A stretch of DNA of 64,000 nucleotides, taken from NCBI GenBank assembly GCA_944325155.1, contig CALUYY010000008.1, forward strand, positions 32,345 through 96,344. Reading direction: 5' to 3'. Source of the DNA: Candidatus Gastranaerophilales bacterium (GTDB taxonomy: Bacteria > Cyanobacteriota > Vampirovibrionia > Gastranaerophilales > Gastranaerophilaceae). The notes beneath the pieces were generated by a model. It was not told where the DNA came from. It saw only the letters and a list, made by a program, of their open reading frames with translations, and did not search any database. Positions 1 through 6,902 of the stretch are shown here, one piece after another (within the stretch, counting starts at the first letter, position 1; the number at the start of each line of letters is the position of its first letter). The position numbers were made by a program, and so were the translations under genes.

Positions 1-2
1 AC

Positions 3-311
3 CCGGTATTAATTGTAACGGCGGGGGACGCCAAAATTGACAATAAAAAATATAAAGAAAAATTTCATACAAAAGCAAAAATGATTCCTTTTGATTTTGT
101 TGAAAAATATATAGGCCACACCCCGGGCGGCGTCTGTCCGTTCGGAGTCGGTGAAAATATAGAAATTTATCTTGATAATTCCCTTAAAAGGTTTCAAACC
201 GTTTTCCCCGCAGCGGGAAGCTCAAACAGCGCAATCGAACTCAACATGAGCGAACTTGAAAAATATTCAAATTCAAAAGAATGGATTGATGTTTGTAAAA
301 TTAACCTTTAG
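3..311 (+). CDS. YbaK/EbsC-family aminoacyl-tRNA deacylase, C-terminal part
   Basis: The reading frame is open from the window edge (from base 3) to a TAG at 309-311, so the N-terminus lies outside. The visible 102 residues carry hallmarks of the YbaK/Cys-tRNA(Pro) deacylase fold: 'VLIVTAGDAKID', a Lys-rich helix, then 'GHTPGGVCPFG' and 'VFPAAGSSNSAIELN'. Family members hydrolyse mischarged aminoacyl-tRNA in trans in the cytoplasm. Which tRNA this one edits cannot be told from the fragment. The 3' end overlaps the convergent glycosyltransferase gene by 11 bases. The family call is firm; the specific substrate is not. Confidence 0.85.
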   Translation, partial: PVLIVTAGDAKIDNKKYKEKFHTKAKMIPFDFVEKYIGHTPGGVCPFGVGENIEIYLDNSLKRFQTVFPAAGSSNSAIELNMSELEKYSNSKEWIDVCKINL

Positions 312-1221
312 TCCGGCTAATTAAAGGATAGATATAAGTATAATAAAACGCTTTATAAAATCTCGGTCTTAAGAAAAAGAAAGGGCGTTTTTTAAGATAA
401 TAAAGAATTGACATTATCCTGTTTTTCTTATACCAGTAGTTTTTTTCTTCTTCCCTTAATTTCCAGGGCGTTAATTCAAGATATTTAAACCATAAAAATT
501 TATGACAGCTGAACGATCCGAAATGCCACGGCTTGCATCCGCATATAAAATGAATAACATTCGGACTTTTAATATAGCTTGAGCGGCTTATAAAATTTGC
601 CGACTGAACATTCCAGGTATCGTTTAAAATTTTAATTCTTCCGTTTTTTAAAACTTCGTTTATAATTTCCTGATCACCAGTTTCAATTTTATCAAAGTTT
701 TCTTTTGCATAATCTAAAAATTCTTCTTCAATATTATTCTTTCTTATATATTCCAAATTAAAAACAATCATGCCCGCATTTATATAAAGCGGATTTTCTT
801 TTACTTTTTTTCCGTTAATGTCTGAAACTCCGCCGATGGCATAATTGTTTAAATCCGCATTAAATAATTCATCCAAACTTGAATTAACGACAATGTCGCA
901 GTCAAAATAAATTATTTTATCAACAAAAGGTAAAAGCTCGGAGAGTTTTAATCTGTAATATGTTGCAAGTGTTATATAAGAATGGGTTTTAACTTTTTTA
1001 TAATCTTCAAACAAAGATTCATCAATTTTAATAAAATTAATTTCGCAATTTTTGATTTGTTTTAAACTTAAAATTTTATTTTTATTATCTTCTTCAATTC
1101 CGCCGTCCAATATATAAAAACAAAGCTCGTCTTCCGCTTTTGCGTTTACCAGAATCGAAGCAAGCGTAACGCCTAAATATTTTGCATAATTATTATCTGA
1201 AGCCAAACAAACGTTAATCAT
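301..1221 (-). CDS. Family 8 glycosyltransferase (LgtC/GspA-like)
   Basis: This 306-residue protein has the GT8 plan. An N-terminal Rossmann-like nucleotide-sugar domain begins 'INVCLASDNNYAKYLGV'. The DxD metal site lies in 'FDCDIVV' (D107, D109), followed by 'NAGMIVFNL' (148-156), 'GDQE' (182-185) and the late 'HFICGCKPW' (224-232). Family enzymes are retaining transferases that move galactose or glucose from UDP-sugars onto LPS core or other surface glycans at the inner face of the membrane. There is no signal peptide, and the basic, aromatic C-terminus (about 265-306) fits peripheral membrane binding. A GGAG-like site precedes the ATG. The gene stands alone and runs towards the YbaK fragment. 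Donor and acceptor are unknown. Confidence 0.85.
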   Translation of the reverse strand: MINVCLASDNNYAKYLGVTLASILVNAKAEDELCFYILDGGIEEDNKNKILSLKQIKNCEINFIKIDESLFEDYKKVKTHSYITLATYYRLKLSELLPFVDKIIYFDCDIVVNSSLDELFNADLNNYAIGGVSDINGKKVKENPLYINAGMIVFNLEYIRKNNIEEEFLDYAKENFDKIETGDQEIINEVLKNGRIKILNDTWNVQSANFISRSSYIKSPNVIHFICGCKPWHFGSFSCHKFLWFKYLELTPWKLREEEKNYWYKKNRIMSILYYLKKRPFFFLRPRFYKAFYYTYIYPLISRTKG

Positions 1222-1331
1222 TATTATCTCCGGCTCTGCACTTTATATATCGGGCAGCTGCCCGCTATACCGATATTCAATAAACTCTGTATTGCAATTA
1301 ATTAACAGAATTTTTCAAAGTAAAAATTCTA

Positions 1332-1458
1332 TGTATAGACATAATATTATAAAAAAGTATGCGCATACAACAAATTGTTAACTTATGTATATGTGTAAAC
1401 ATCATATAATTTGATTAATTTTGCGCAGACATCATTAAAAAATTGTCGTTTACATCAT
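1332..1458. promoter_or_regulatory. Array of ACATCAT-type direct repeats in front of the XRE gene
   Basis: Five related 14-mers occur at 1332, 1360, 1392, 1422 and 1445: TGTATAGACATAAT, TGCGCATACAACAA, TGTGTAAACATCAT, TGCGCAGACATCAT and GTCGTTTACATCAT. Spacings are 28, 32, 30 and 23 bp. The second copy sits in a perfect 12-bp palindrome (GTATGCGCATAC, 1357-1368). A plausible -10 box (TATAAT, 1405-1410) overlaps the third copy, with a weak TTATGT 16 bp upstream. Seen: the repeats. Inferred: binding sites through which the adjacent XRE protein represses its own promoter. Confidence 0.5.
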
Positions 1459-1481
1459 ATTTTTATATCAGGGATGACGTA

Positions 1482-1826
1482 ATGATGAAGTTTGACGACA
1501 AAAAATTTATAGCGGAAAAAATCAAATCATACAGAAAAAAGCTCAATATGACGCAGTCTGAACTGGCGGAAAAAGTCGATCTTTCGGATCAGCATATTTC
1601 AAGAATAGAAAGCGGTTGTTATATACCGTCGTTAAAATCTTTTTTCCTTATTGCCGATACTTTAAAAATAGATTTAAGAGAGTTTGGCTTTGATGAAACA
1701 AAAACAAACAATTGCACCAAAGACAGGCTTATTGATATAATAGTTAATGCAAAAGATTATGAACTTGTTTTTTATGAAAATATCATTAATGCAATAAGTG
1801 CAAGTCTTGCGGCAACAAAACGATAA
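1482..1826 (+). CDS. XRE-family HTH transcriptional regulator
   Basis: This 114-residue protein has a Cro/CI-type HTH over about residues 12-66: 'IKSYRKKLNMTQSELAEKV', then 'LSDQHISRIESGCYIPS' and 'LKSFFLIADTLKI'. The rest is a short helical tail with no recognised sensor domain. I place the start at ATG 1482 (MMKFDDKK), with GGGA 7 nt upstream. A TTG at 1443 is in frame, but it would put the ACATCAT repeats inside the gene. Upstream lies an array of direct repeats overlapping a likely -10 box, which suggests autoregulation. A short gap leads to a small repeat protein that may be co-transcribed. The target genes are unknown; similar repeats recur before the LuxR-type gene at 4879. Confidence 0.85.
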   Translation: MMKFDDKKFIAEKIKSYRKKLNMTQSELAEKVDLSDQHISRIESGCYIPSLKSFFLIADTLKIDLREFGFDETKTNNCTKDRLIDIIVNAKDYELVFYENIINAISASLAATKR

Positions 1827-1897
1827 AAAACTTATTATTTTAACAATTTTGCTTTTAAAAATGTGTTTATTTAAAATATCAAAAAAGGAGTTTATAT

Positions 1898-2242
1898 ATG
1901 ACGGTAACTTACACAATTAACACAATGGGTGCAACAATCACGGGCACAAAAAACGTTGACGGAACCTACACGGTTGTAACGCAAGGCTCAAAAGAAGGCG
2001 CGGAACCTACCGAACAAATAATGAGCGAAAGCGTTTTTGCGGAAAAATACGGAAAATATCTTGATGACGCGCAATTTCAAATATCAAACATCGGATGTAC
2101 AATATACGGAAGCAAAAACGAAGACGGAACATATACAATAATAAAACAAGGAAGCCTTGCGGGGGCGGAACCCGAAGAAGAAATTTTAAGCGAGGAAGAA
2201 TTTCAGGAAGAATACGGCGAACAGCTGGATTTGGAAGTTTAA
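1898..2242 (+). CDS. Small internally duplicated protein, function unknown
   Basis: I do not recognise a family. The 114-residue product consists of two 45-residue units, residues 11-55 and 66-110. They share G-TI-G-KN-DGTYT, QGS--GAEP, E-I-SE, F-E-YG and a final L, joined by a ten-residue linker. The first ten residues (MTVTYTINTM) and last four lie outside the units. It is acidic, especially at the C-terminus, with no signal peptide or membrane segment. A strong AAAAGGAG site lies 6 nt before the ATG. It follows the XRE gene in the same direction and is closed by a hairpin terminator. Each unit looks like a small beta hairpin followed by an acidic helix. Confidence 0.7.
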   Translation: MTVTYTINTMGATITGTKNVDGTYTVVTQGSKEGAEPTEQIMSESVFAEKYGKYLDDAQFQISNIGCTIYGSKNEDGTYTIIKQGSLAGAEPEEEILSEEEFQEEYGEQLDLEV

Positions 2243-2256
2243 AATTTAAAAGTTTT

Positions 2257-2283
2257 AAGTGCCGTCTATACGGCACTTATTTT
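2257..2283. terminator. Hairpin terminator between convergent genes
   Basis: A perfect 9-bp stem (AAGTGCCGT at 2257-2265 with ACGGCACTT at 2270-2278) has a CTAT loop and is followed by ATTTTT. It sits just past the duplicated small protein. It also abuts the stop codon of the convergent radical SAM gene, so it may serve both strands. Confidence 0.75.
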
Positions 2284-3281
2284 TAAAAACAGCCGTCTAA
2301 AATTGTATTGCATTTTTTGCATTTATTTTTGTCCAGATTATACTCAACAATTTTATAGCCGTTTCTTACAATCAAAGGACTTTTACAATTTTTGCAAAAT
2401 GTGGTTGAAGTTTCAATTGTTGATAAATTTCCCGTATAGACATAATTTAAACCCTCTTTAAGAGCAATTTGCCTTGCTTTATACAGGGTTTCAAAATTTG
2501 TTTGCGAAATATTATTTAATTTATATTTTGGAAAAAATGCGCTGAAATGCAAAGGAACATTTTCGCCCAAGTTGTTTAAAATCCAGTTTGCTTCTTTTTT
2601 AATTAAATCATCATCATCGTTTCTTTTTTCAATCAGCATTGTTGTAAGCTCAATATGGCAGTTTGTTTCACTCTTAACAAATTTAATCAATTCCAAAACG
2701 GGTTTTAAACTTGCATAACAGTTTTTGTTGTAAAATTCTTCGCTGAAACCTTTTATATCAATATTTGCACCGTCAATTAAAGGATAAATTTCTTTAGCCG
2801 GCTCAAGGTTCATAAACCCCGATGTTACAAAAACGGTTTTAATTCCTTCTTTTTTACATAATTTTATCGTATCAAGCGCATATTCAAAGAAAATAGCAGG
2901 CTCGTTATATGTAAATGCAATTAAATTAATATTATATTTTTTTAAAATTTCGACAATTTCGCCCGGCTCTGTCTTATTTAGGGTTTTGGGGTCAACTTTG
3001 CTTTTTGTTGTTAAATAGTTCTGGCAAAAAATGCACCCCATATTACACCCCGTTGTTCCGAAAGATAAAATCGGGGTTTCGGGGTAAAAATGATACAGAG
3101 GCTTTTTTTCAACCGGGTCAACCGAAAGACCCGTATTAAACCCGTATGTATTTAAAACAATTTCATTATTTTTATTTTCCCGAACAAAACAAAACCCTTT
3201 TTTACCTTCTTTTAATTTGCAAAATCTCGGGCACAAGGTGCACTGAACCAAATTTTCGGATAAAATCTTTTGATATTTCAT
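2283..3281 (-). CDS. amrS: AmmeMemoRadiSam system radical SAM enzyme
   Basis: This 332-residue protein has the radical SAM CxxxCxxC site in 'CNMGCIFC' (C79, C83, C86). Before it is a Cys-rich N-terminus (C14, C17, C21, C31, 'CTLCPRFCKL') and after it a C-terminal zinc ribbon ('FCKNCKSP' and 'KCKKCNTI'). This layout and 'TYNEPAIFFEY' match AmrS, the radical SAM partner of Memo and AMMECR1 proteins. Its reaction is not established to my knowledge. I start at MKYQKI (3281); a longer frame to 3320 would run into the divergent partner gene. The partner begins only 21 bases away on the other strand, and the two must share or overlap promoters. Confidence 0.88.
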   Translation of the reverse strand: MKYQKILSENLVQCTLCPRFCKLKEGKKGFCFVRENKNNEIVLNTYGFNTGLSVDPVEKKPLYHFYPETPILSFGTTGCNMGCIFCQNYLTTKSKVDPKTLNKTEPGEIVEILKKYNINLIAFTYNEPAIFFEYALDTIKLCKKEGIKTVFVTSGFMNLEPAKEIYPLIDGANIDIKGFSEEFYNKNCYASLKPVLELIKFVKSETNCHIELTTMLIEKRNDDDDLIKKEANWILNNLGENVPLHFSAFFPKYKLNNISQTNFETLYKARQIALKEGLNYVYTGNLSTIETSTTFCKNCKSPLIVRNGYKIVEYNLDKNKCKKCNTILDGCF

Positions 3282-3302
3282 AAAATGAATTATAATTCCG
3301 TT

Positions 3303-4646
3303 ATGGAAAAAATAAAACAATCAAAAATTAAAGGCACATTTTACAGCGCCGATGTTAATGAATTAAAAAGCCTTATTGATTCTTTTAAAAAAGAAAATAA
3401 TTTTCCTTATGAATATAAAGCAAGGTGCACAATCGTTCCGCATGCGGGGCTTATATATTCGGGCAATCTTGCATATAAAGGAATTTTTCAGCTTGATTGT
3501 TCAATTAAAAATTTATTTATCTTTGCGCCGGCGCACAGAGTTCCTTTTTTGGGAATTTCAATTCCCGATTATGATTTTTTTGAAACAACATTCGGGAAAA
3601 TAAAAATCAATAAAGATTATAATGAAGCTTTAATTAACGAATTTAATGCCAAATATAATAATGAAGCTTTTGAATTTGAACATTCGATTGAAATTCAACT
3701 GCCGATTATTCAATCAATTTTTGATGATGTTAAAATAACGCCCGTTTTAATCGGAAACGAAAACCCCGATATTATTCAAAAAATAATTGAAAAATATTAT
3801 TCTGATAAAACAAACGGTTTTATAATTTCATCCGATTTGAGCCACTTTTTAAAAAACGATGACGCAATTAAAGTTGATAATTATACGGCAAATTTGATTG
3901 AAATGCTTGAAACAAAAAATTGTTCACACGAACTTGCCTGCGGAATGACGGGCATTTTAGGGCTTATAAAATTTGCCGATAAAAACAACTTTTCTTTAAT
4001 AAGAATTGATATGAAAAATTCTTCCGCCGCCGGGGGCGATAAAAAAAGCGTGGTGGGATACGGCGCCTGGATGTTATATGAGGGAGAAAAGAACGAATTT
4101 ATAAAAAAATATTATTCAAATTTTTTAATTAATCTTGCAAAAAGGGCAGTAAGGTCAAAATTTGAACGAATTGAAGAACCATTATCTTTTGCAAATGTTT
4201 TTCTTGAGATGGGTGCAAGCTTTGTTACAATTGAAAAAGCGGGGTGTTTAAGGGGCTGTATAGGTTCAATTATTGCACACAGACCCTTAATTGAAGATAT
4301 AATTTCAAACGCAAGAAATGCAGCCTTTAATGATCCGAGATTTTATCCTGTAAAAAAAGAGGAGCTTGATGAATTAAGTTTTGCAATTTCATTGTTATCC
4401 GAACCTAAAAAAATGACTTTTAAAGATGAAGAAGATTTGCTTGAACAAATCGTTCAAAATAAAGACGGAATTATTATAAAAGATAAAAATCATCAGGCGG
4501 TTTATCTTCCTTCGGTTTGGGAGCAATTGCCGGATAAAAAAGAATTTCTGTACTCCTTAAAACAAAAAGCGGGGCTAAAAAGAGACTATTTTTCCCCGAC
4601 CTTTGAAGCTTACAGATTTTACAGCGAATATATAAAAAATTTATAA
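3303..4646 (+). CDS. Memo-AMMECR1 fusion (AmmeMemoRadiSam proteins B and A in one chain)
   Basis: This 447-residue protein joins two families usually encoded separately. Residues about 1-258 are Memo (LigB-like dioxygenase fold without proven dioxygenase activity): 'GTFYSAD', 'VPHAGLIYSG' (H47), 'APAHRVPFLG', 'HSIEIQLP' and 'ACGMTGILG', which supply the His/His/Cys metal-site residues of human MEMO1. Residues about 268-447 are AMMECR1: 'GCLRGCIGSI', 'NARNAAFNDPRF' and the C-terminal 'REYF'-like 'KRDYFSP'. Start ATG 3303 (MEKIKQ) fits the family N-terminus best; ATG 3285 is possible. With divergent amrS it completes the three-part AmmeMemoRadiSam set. The molecular role is unsettled. Confidence 0.88.
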   Translation: MEKIKQSKIKGTFYSADVNELKSLIDSFKKENNFPYEYKARCTIVPHAGLIYSGNLAYKGIFQLDCSIKNLFIFAPAHRVPFLGISIPDYDFFETTFGKIKINKDYNEALINEFNAKYNNEAFEFEHSIEIQLPIIQSIFDDVKITPVLIGNENPDIIQKIIEKYYSDKTNGFIISSDLSHFLKNDDAIKVDNYTANLIEMLETKNCSHELACGMTGILGLIKFADKNNFSLIRIDMKNSSAAGGDKKSVVGYGAWMLYEGEKNEFIKKYYSNFLINLAKRAVRSKFERIEEPLSFANVFLEMGASFVTIEKAGCLRGCIGSIIAHRPLIEDIISNARNAAFNDPRFYPVKKEELDELSFAISLLSEPKKMTFKDEEDLLEQIVQNKDGIIIKDKNHQAVYLPSVWEQLPDKKEFLYSLKQKAGLKRDYFSPTFEAYRFYSEYIKNL

Positions 4647-4878
4647 AAACTGCCCGGACACAGTTAAAATTACCCGTATGGCTAAAATGTTAAGATTTTT
4701 TAAAACGAATTTTTTTGCCCTAAATGCCTGATATTATAGGATTTTTACCTATTCTACATTTTGTATACTGTTAAAAGTTATATTTTCGATACTTTTAAGA
4801 ATTGATTTTATAAGCGCATACGATTACTTTTAATACGGAATATGCGCATACATCAATAATAAGAAAGGAAAACACGGT
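4647..4878. promoter_or_regulatory. Upstream region of the LuxR-type gene with GCGCATAC repeats
   Basis: This 232-bp gap holds no gene I can support. At 4812-4825 (AAGCGCATACGATT) and 4843-4856 (TGCGCATACATCAA) lie two copies, 31 bp apart, of the motif found five times before the XRE gene at 1332-1458. The second lies in a 10-bp palindrome (TATGCGCATA, 4841-4850). An AAAGGAAA ribosome site precedes the ATG at 4879. Inference: the XRE protein may also control this gene. Confidence 0.45.
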
Positions 4879-5070
4879 ATGGATTTAACAGAAAAACAAA
4901 AGGAAGTATTAAGACTTGTTTGCATGGGGCTGAGCAATAAAGAAATCGGCAAAAAGCTTTATATGTCGGTTTTCACTTCAAAGGCACATGTAGGCGCAAT
5001 TTTACGAAGATTAAACGTAAAAAGAAGAGCAACGGCAGCTTATCTTGCGGGCAAGAATAATTTAATATAG
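4879..5070 (+). CDS. Stand-alone LuxR/GerE-type HTH regulator
   Basis: At 63 residues this is essentially only the GerE/LuxR DNA-binding domain: 'LTEKQKEVLRLVCMGLSNKE', then 'IGKKLYMS', the recognition helix 'SKAHVGAILRRLNVKRRATA' and a short tail. No receiver or ligand-binding domain is present, so control must come from expression level or a partner, as in GerE-like single-domain proteins. Two GCGCATAC-type repeats lie upstream. The TAG stop overlaps an AGGAG that could serve a 19-codon frame just downstream. Targets are unknown. Confidence 0.8.
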   Translation: MDLTEKQKEVLRLVCMGLSNKEIGKKLYMSVFTSKAHVGAILRRLNVKRRATAAYLAGKNNLI

Positions 5071-5080
5071 GAGTTTGTTT

Positions 5081-5140
5081 GTGCGCCAAGGGGTTTGGCA
5101 TATATCACCTTTTGGCGCATTAATTCAAAATCTTGCATAG
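5081..5140 (+). CDS. Possible 19-residue peptide overlapping a hairpin
   Basis: A GTG at 5081 opens MRQGVWHISPFGALIQNLA, ending in TAG 5138-5140. An AGGAG (5069-5073) that overlaps the LuxR-type gene's stop lies 7 nt upstream, which would allow translational coupling. The same DNA contains the inverted repeat TGCGCCAA (5082-5089) / TTGGCGCA (5112-5119), so it may instead be only an RNA hairpin ending the upstream transcript; it lacks a T-run. Short and unrecognised; a weak call. Confidence 0.2.
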   Translation: MRQGVWHISPFGALIQNLA

Positions 5141-5192
5141 CGCCTTTTAAATTGATATTATTTTAAAGTTAACTTAAAACAAAGCGGGTTTT

Positions 5193-6239
5193 ATGCCGAA
5201 TCAAAATCCAAAACCAAAAAGGCTGACACAGGAAAATTACCTTAAATATTATTATGACATCCCGCATGAAGGCACTACTTCGCAAGGGAAACCTTTAAGA
5301 AAATTAAAAAATATAACCTGTCCTTACAGGGGAATTAAAATTATTCCGTCAGACGCCATAAGGGGTTTTGAAAAAGGGCTTTTAAAGTGCAAAACGGCGC
5401 AGGATTCAATTCAATTATTATCGCACTATAAAAATAATATGCTGAAAACCGAAAAGTCGTTATACGCCGTTTTTAAAGACTTTGCACAGCTTAACCCGAA
5501 CGATAACCTTCAAAACTGCCTTCAGATGATAAGAGAAAACTGTCTTACAAAATTAAAGCTTGAAGAATTTGAAGTTTTGGATGATGTTGATGTTTTATCA
5601 AGAAAATTATCTTCTTCAACCGCATTGAAATTAAGGGCAAAAACAACAAATTGCAGAAGAATAATTCTTGCCGATTCAAAAAGAGACACTTTTAAAAGAA
5701 GGATTTTTCTGGATTCTCTTGAAGAAATAATCCCGAAACCAAACGAAAAAGAAATTTTTAACGATATTAAAAATAAAGCCCTGTTTCTTCCGACCTCGGA
5801 ATCAAGCATAAATGCTTTTGTTGTTAAATATTCAAAAAGAAAACAAACGGAAATAGTAAGAAGAATTTTTATAGCTTCCACGGGTTCAATCGAACATATA
5901 ACACCTGCCTCTTTAGGGGGCTTAAACACAATAGGAAACTTTCTTTTAACAACGGCTTCGGGGAACAGATACAGAGAAAATATGCGCCTTGTCGAATATA
6001 TAAAAAGGCACCCTAAAATCCCTAAATATATGCAAATGTACACGGATGACATAATAAATGAAATCCACTCGGGCGGTCTTAAAGGAAACGAAACGTATCC
6101 TTATAAAATCAAAGAAAAATTAATGAAAGAATCCGAAGGAAGAATTATGATAAGTCTTTCAAAATATAAATATACAAAAGAAGAAGCTGCTCTTAAAGCG
6201 GAAGAATTTGAAAACAGATTTGAAAAATATAAAAAATAA
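5193..6239 (+). CDS. HNH-endonuclease-like protein with an incomplete zinc site
   Basis: This 348-residue protein has an HNH-like core near its middle: 'IEHITPASLGG' (E234, H235) followed by 'IGNFLLTTASGNRYREN' (N249, N258), the pattern D/E-H...N...N/H of HNH nucleases. The upstream Cys pair expected as CxxC reads 'CPYRG' at 43-47, so only C43 remains. The Lys-rich, helical remainder (about 55-225 and 265-348) is not recognised. It lies between small regulators and the tmRNA-linked repeats, a typical accessory location. It could be a nuclease that has lost a structural zinc or a non-catalytic descendant. It has no phage or restriction neighbours inside the window. Confidence 0.55.
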   Translation: MPNQNPKPKRLTQENYLKYYYDIPHEGTTSQGKPLRKLKNITCPYRGIKIIPSDAIRGFEKGLLKCKTAQDSIQLLSHYKNNMLKTEKSLYAVFKDFAQLNPNDNLQNCLQMIRENCLTKLKLEEFEVLDDVDVLSRKLSSSTALKLRAKTTNCRRIILADSKRDTFKRRIFLDSLEEIIPKPNEKEIFNDIKNKALFLPTSESSINAFVVKYSKRKQTEIVRRIFIASTGSIEHITPASLGGLNTIGNFLLTTASGNRYRENMRLVEYIKRHPKIPKYMQMYTDDIINEIHSGGLKGNETYPYKIKEKLMKESEGRIMISLSKYKYTKEEAALKAEEFENRFEKYKK

Positions 6240-6264
6240 ATTCATTAAGCAATAAATAAAAGCA

Positions 6265-6340
6265 GTCTTTCCAGCCTGATAATGCTTACGCATTATGCGG
6301 GTTCAACACATACTTTAACTTGAAAAAATTTAAAATTGGA
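6265..6340. repeat. First, diverged copy of a 76-bp repeat
   Basis: These 76 bp match 6637-6712 and 6831-6906 except for a few bases (CCAGC for CCCGT, TTCAAC for TTCGAC). All copies contain the perfect hairpin ATAATGC-TTAC-GCATTAT and end in AATTTAAAATTGGA, the last bases of which are the tmRNA acceptor end in the third copy. After TTGGA this copy diverges from the others. Confidence 0.85.
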
Positions 6341-6514
6341 CACCACGTCCGATAAATTGAACTATGCTCCTGTGAAATCAAAGATTTCTACGTCGCCATT
6401 CGTCCAGTGTCGTCCTGTCCGCCGAAACTCAACGTTTCGCCGTCACGGACTCACATCCATATGCTTTTTCATTTTCGCCTACTCCGTCGGAGTACGGCTC
6501 AAATTTCAAAAGTA
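6341..6514. other. GC-richer non-coding spacer between repeat copies
   Basis: The 174 bp between the diverged 76-bp copy and the tandem array hold no credible gene. There is a short palindrome, ACTCCG-T-CGGAGT, and the 13-mer AAATCAAAGATTT (6375-6387), which recurs at 63827-63839 near the end of the window. Its richer base composition differs from the flanking genes, suggesting a foreign or repeat-derived segment. Confidence 0.4.
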
Positions 6515-6902
6515 TGGAGATGGCGGCAGACGCTTAATTTCTAAAAGGGTTCATTCTTCACCCTTTAGAAATTTTACGCTCACTGCATCCGCCGTTCCTA
6601 AATTCGCCCCGGGCTCATTAAGTAACGGATGTAGGAGTCTTTCCCGTCTGATAATGCTTACGCATTATGCGGGTTCGACACATACTTTAACTTGAAAAAA
6701 TTTAAAATTGGAGATGGCGGCAGACGCTTAATTTCTAAAAGGGTTCATTCTTCACCCTTTAGAAATTTTACGCTCACTGCATCCGCCGTTCCTAAATTCG
6801 CCCCGGGCTCATTAAGTAACGGATGTAGGAGTCTTTCCCGTCTGATAATGCTTACGCATTATGCGGGTTCGACACATACTTTAACTTGAAAAAATTTAAA
6901 AT
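6515..6902. repeat. Two perfect 194-bp tandem repeats abutting ssrA
   Basis: Units 6515-6708 and 6709-6902 appear identical base for base. Each begins with TGGAGATGGCGG, the same 12 bases that begin the tmRNA 3' end on the opposite strand at 6903-6914, so the array reads as unit, unit, ssrA. Each unit also carries an imperfect hairpin (AATTTCTAAAAGGGT with ACCCTTTAGAAATT) and the 76-bp element. The 3' ends of tmRNA genes are classic targets of integrases, so the repeated 12-mer resembles an attachment core. No integrase is present. Slippage or an assembly artefact is an alternative. Confidence 0.9.

Noticed and set aside
3282..3320. Longer start of amrS (MFYFFHNGII...)
   Set aside because: It would overlap the divergent Memo-AMMECR1 start, and the extra residues do not match the family; MKYQKI is the better start.
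4678..4731. 17-codon frame MAKMLRFFKT after the Memo-AMMECR1 gene
   Set aside because: There is no SD, it is AT-driven and has no recognisable relation to neighbours.
6271..6310. tRNA fragment suggested by GCGGGTTCGACAC and a flanking hairpin
   Set aside because: The TTCGA motif is not set in a T arm with a matching stem, and no acceptor, D or anticodon arms are found; a chance or tmRNA-derived resemblance.
6336..6889. Two open frames in the tandem repeats that share the same 59-residue C-terminal sequence
   Set aside because: They are translations of the perfect 194-bp DNA repeat, have no SD, resemble no protein and lie over hairpins and the tmRNA end; they are not genes.
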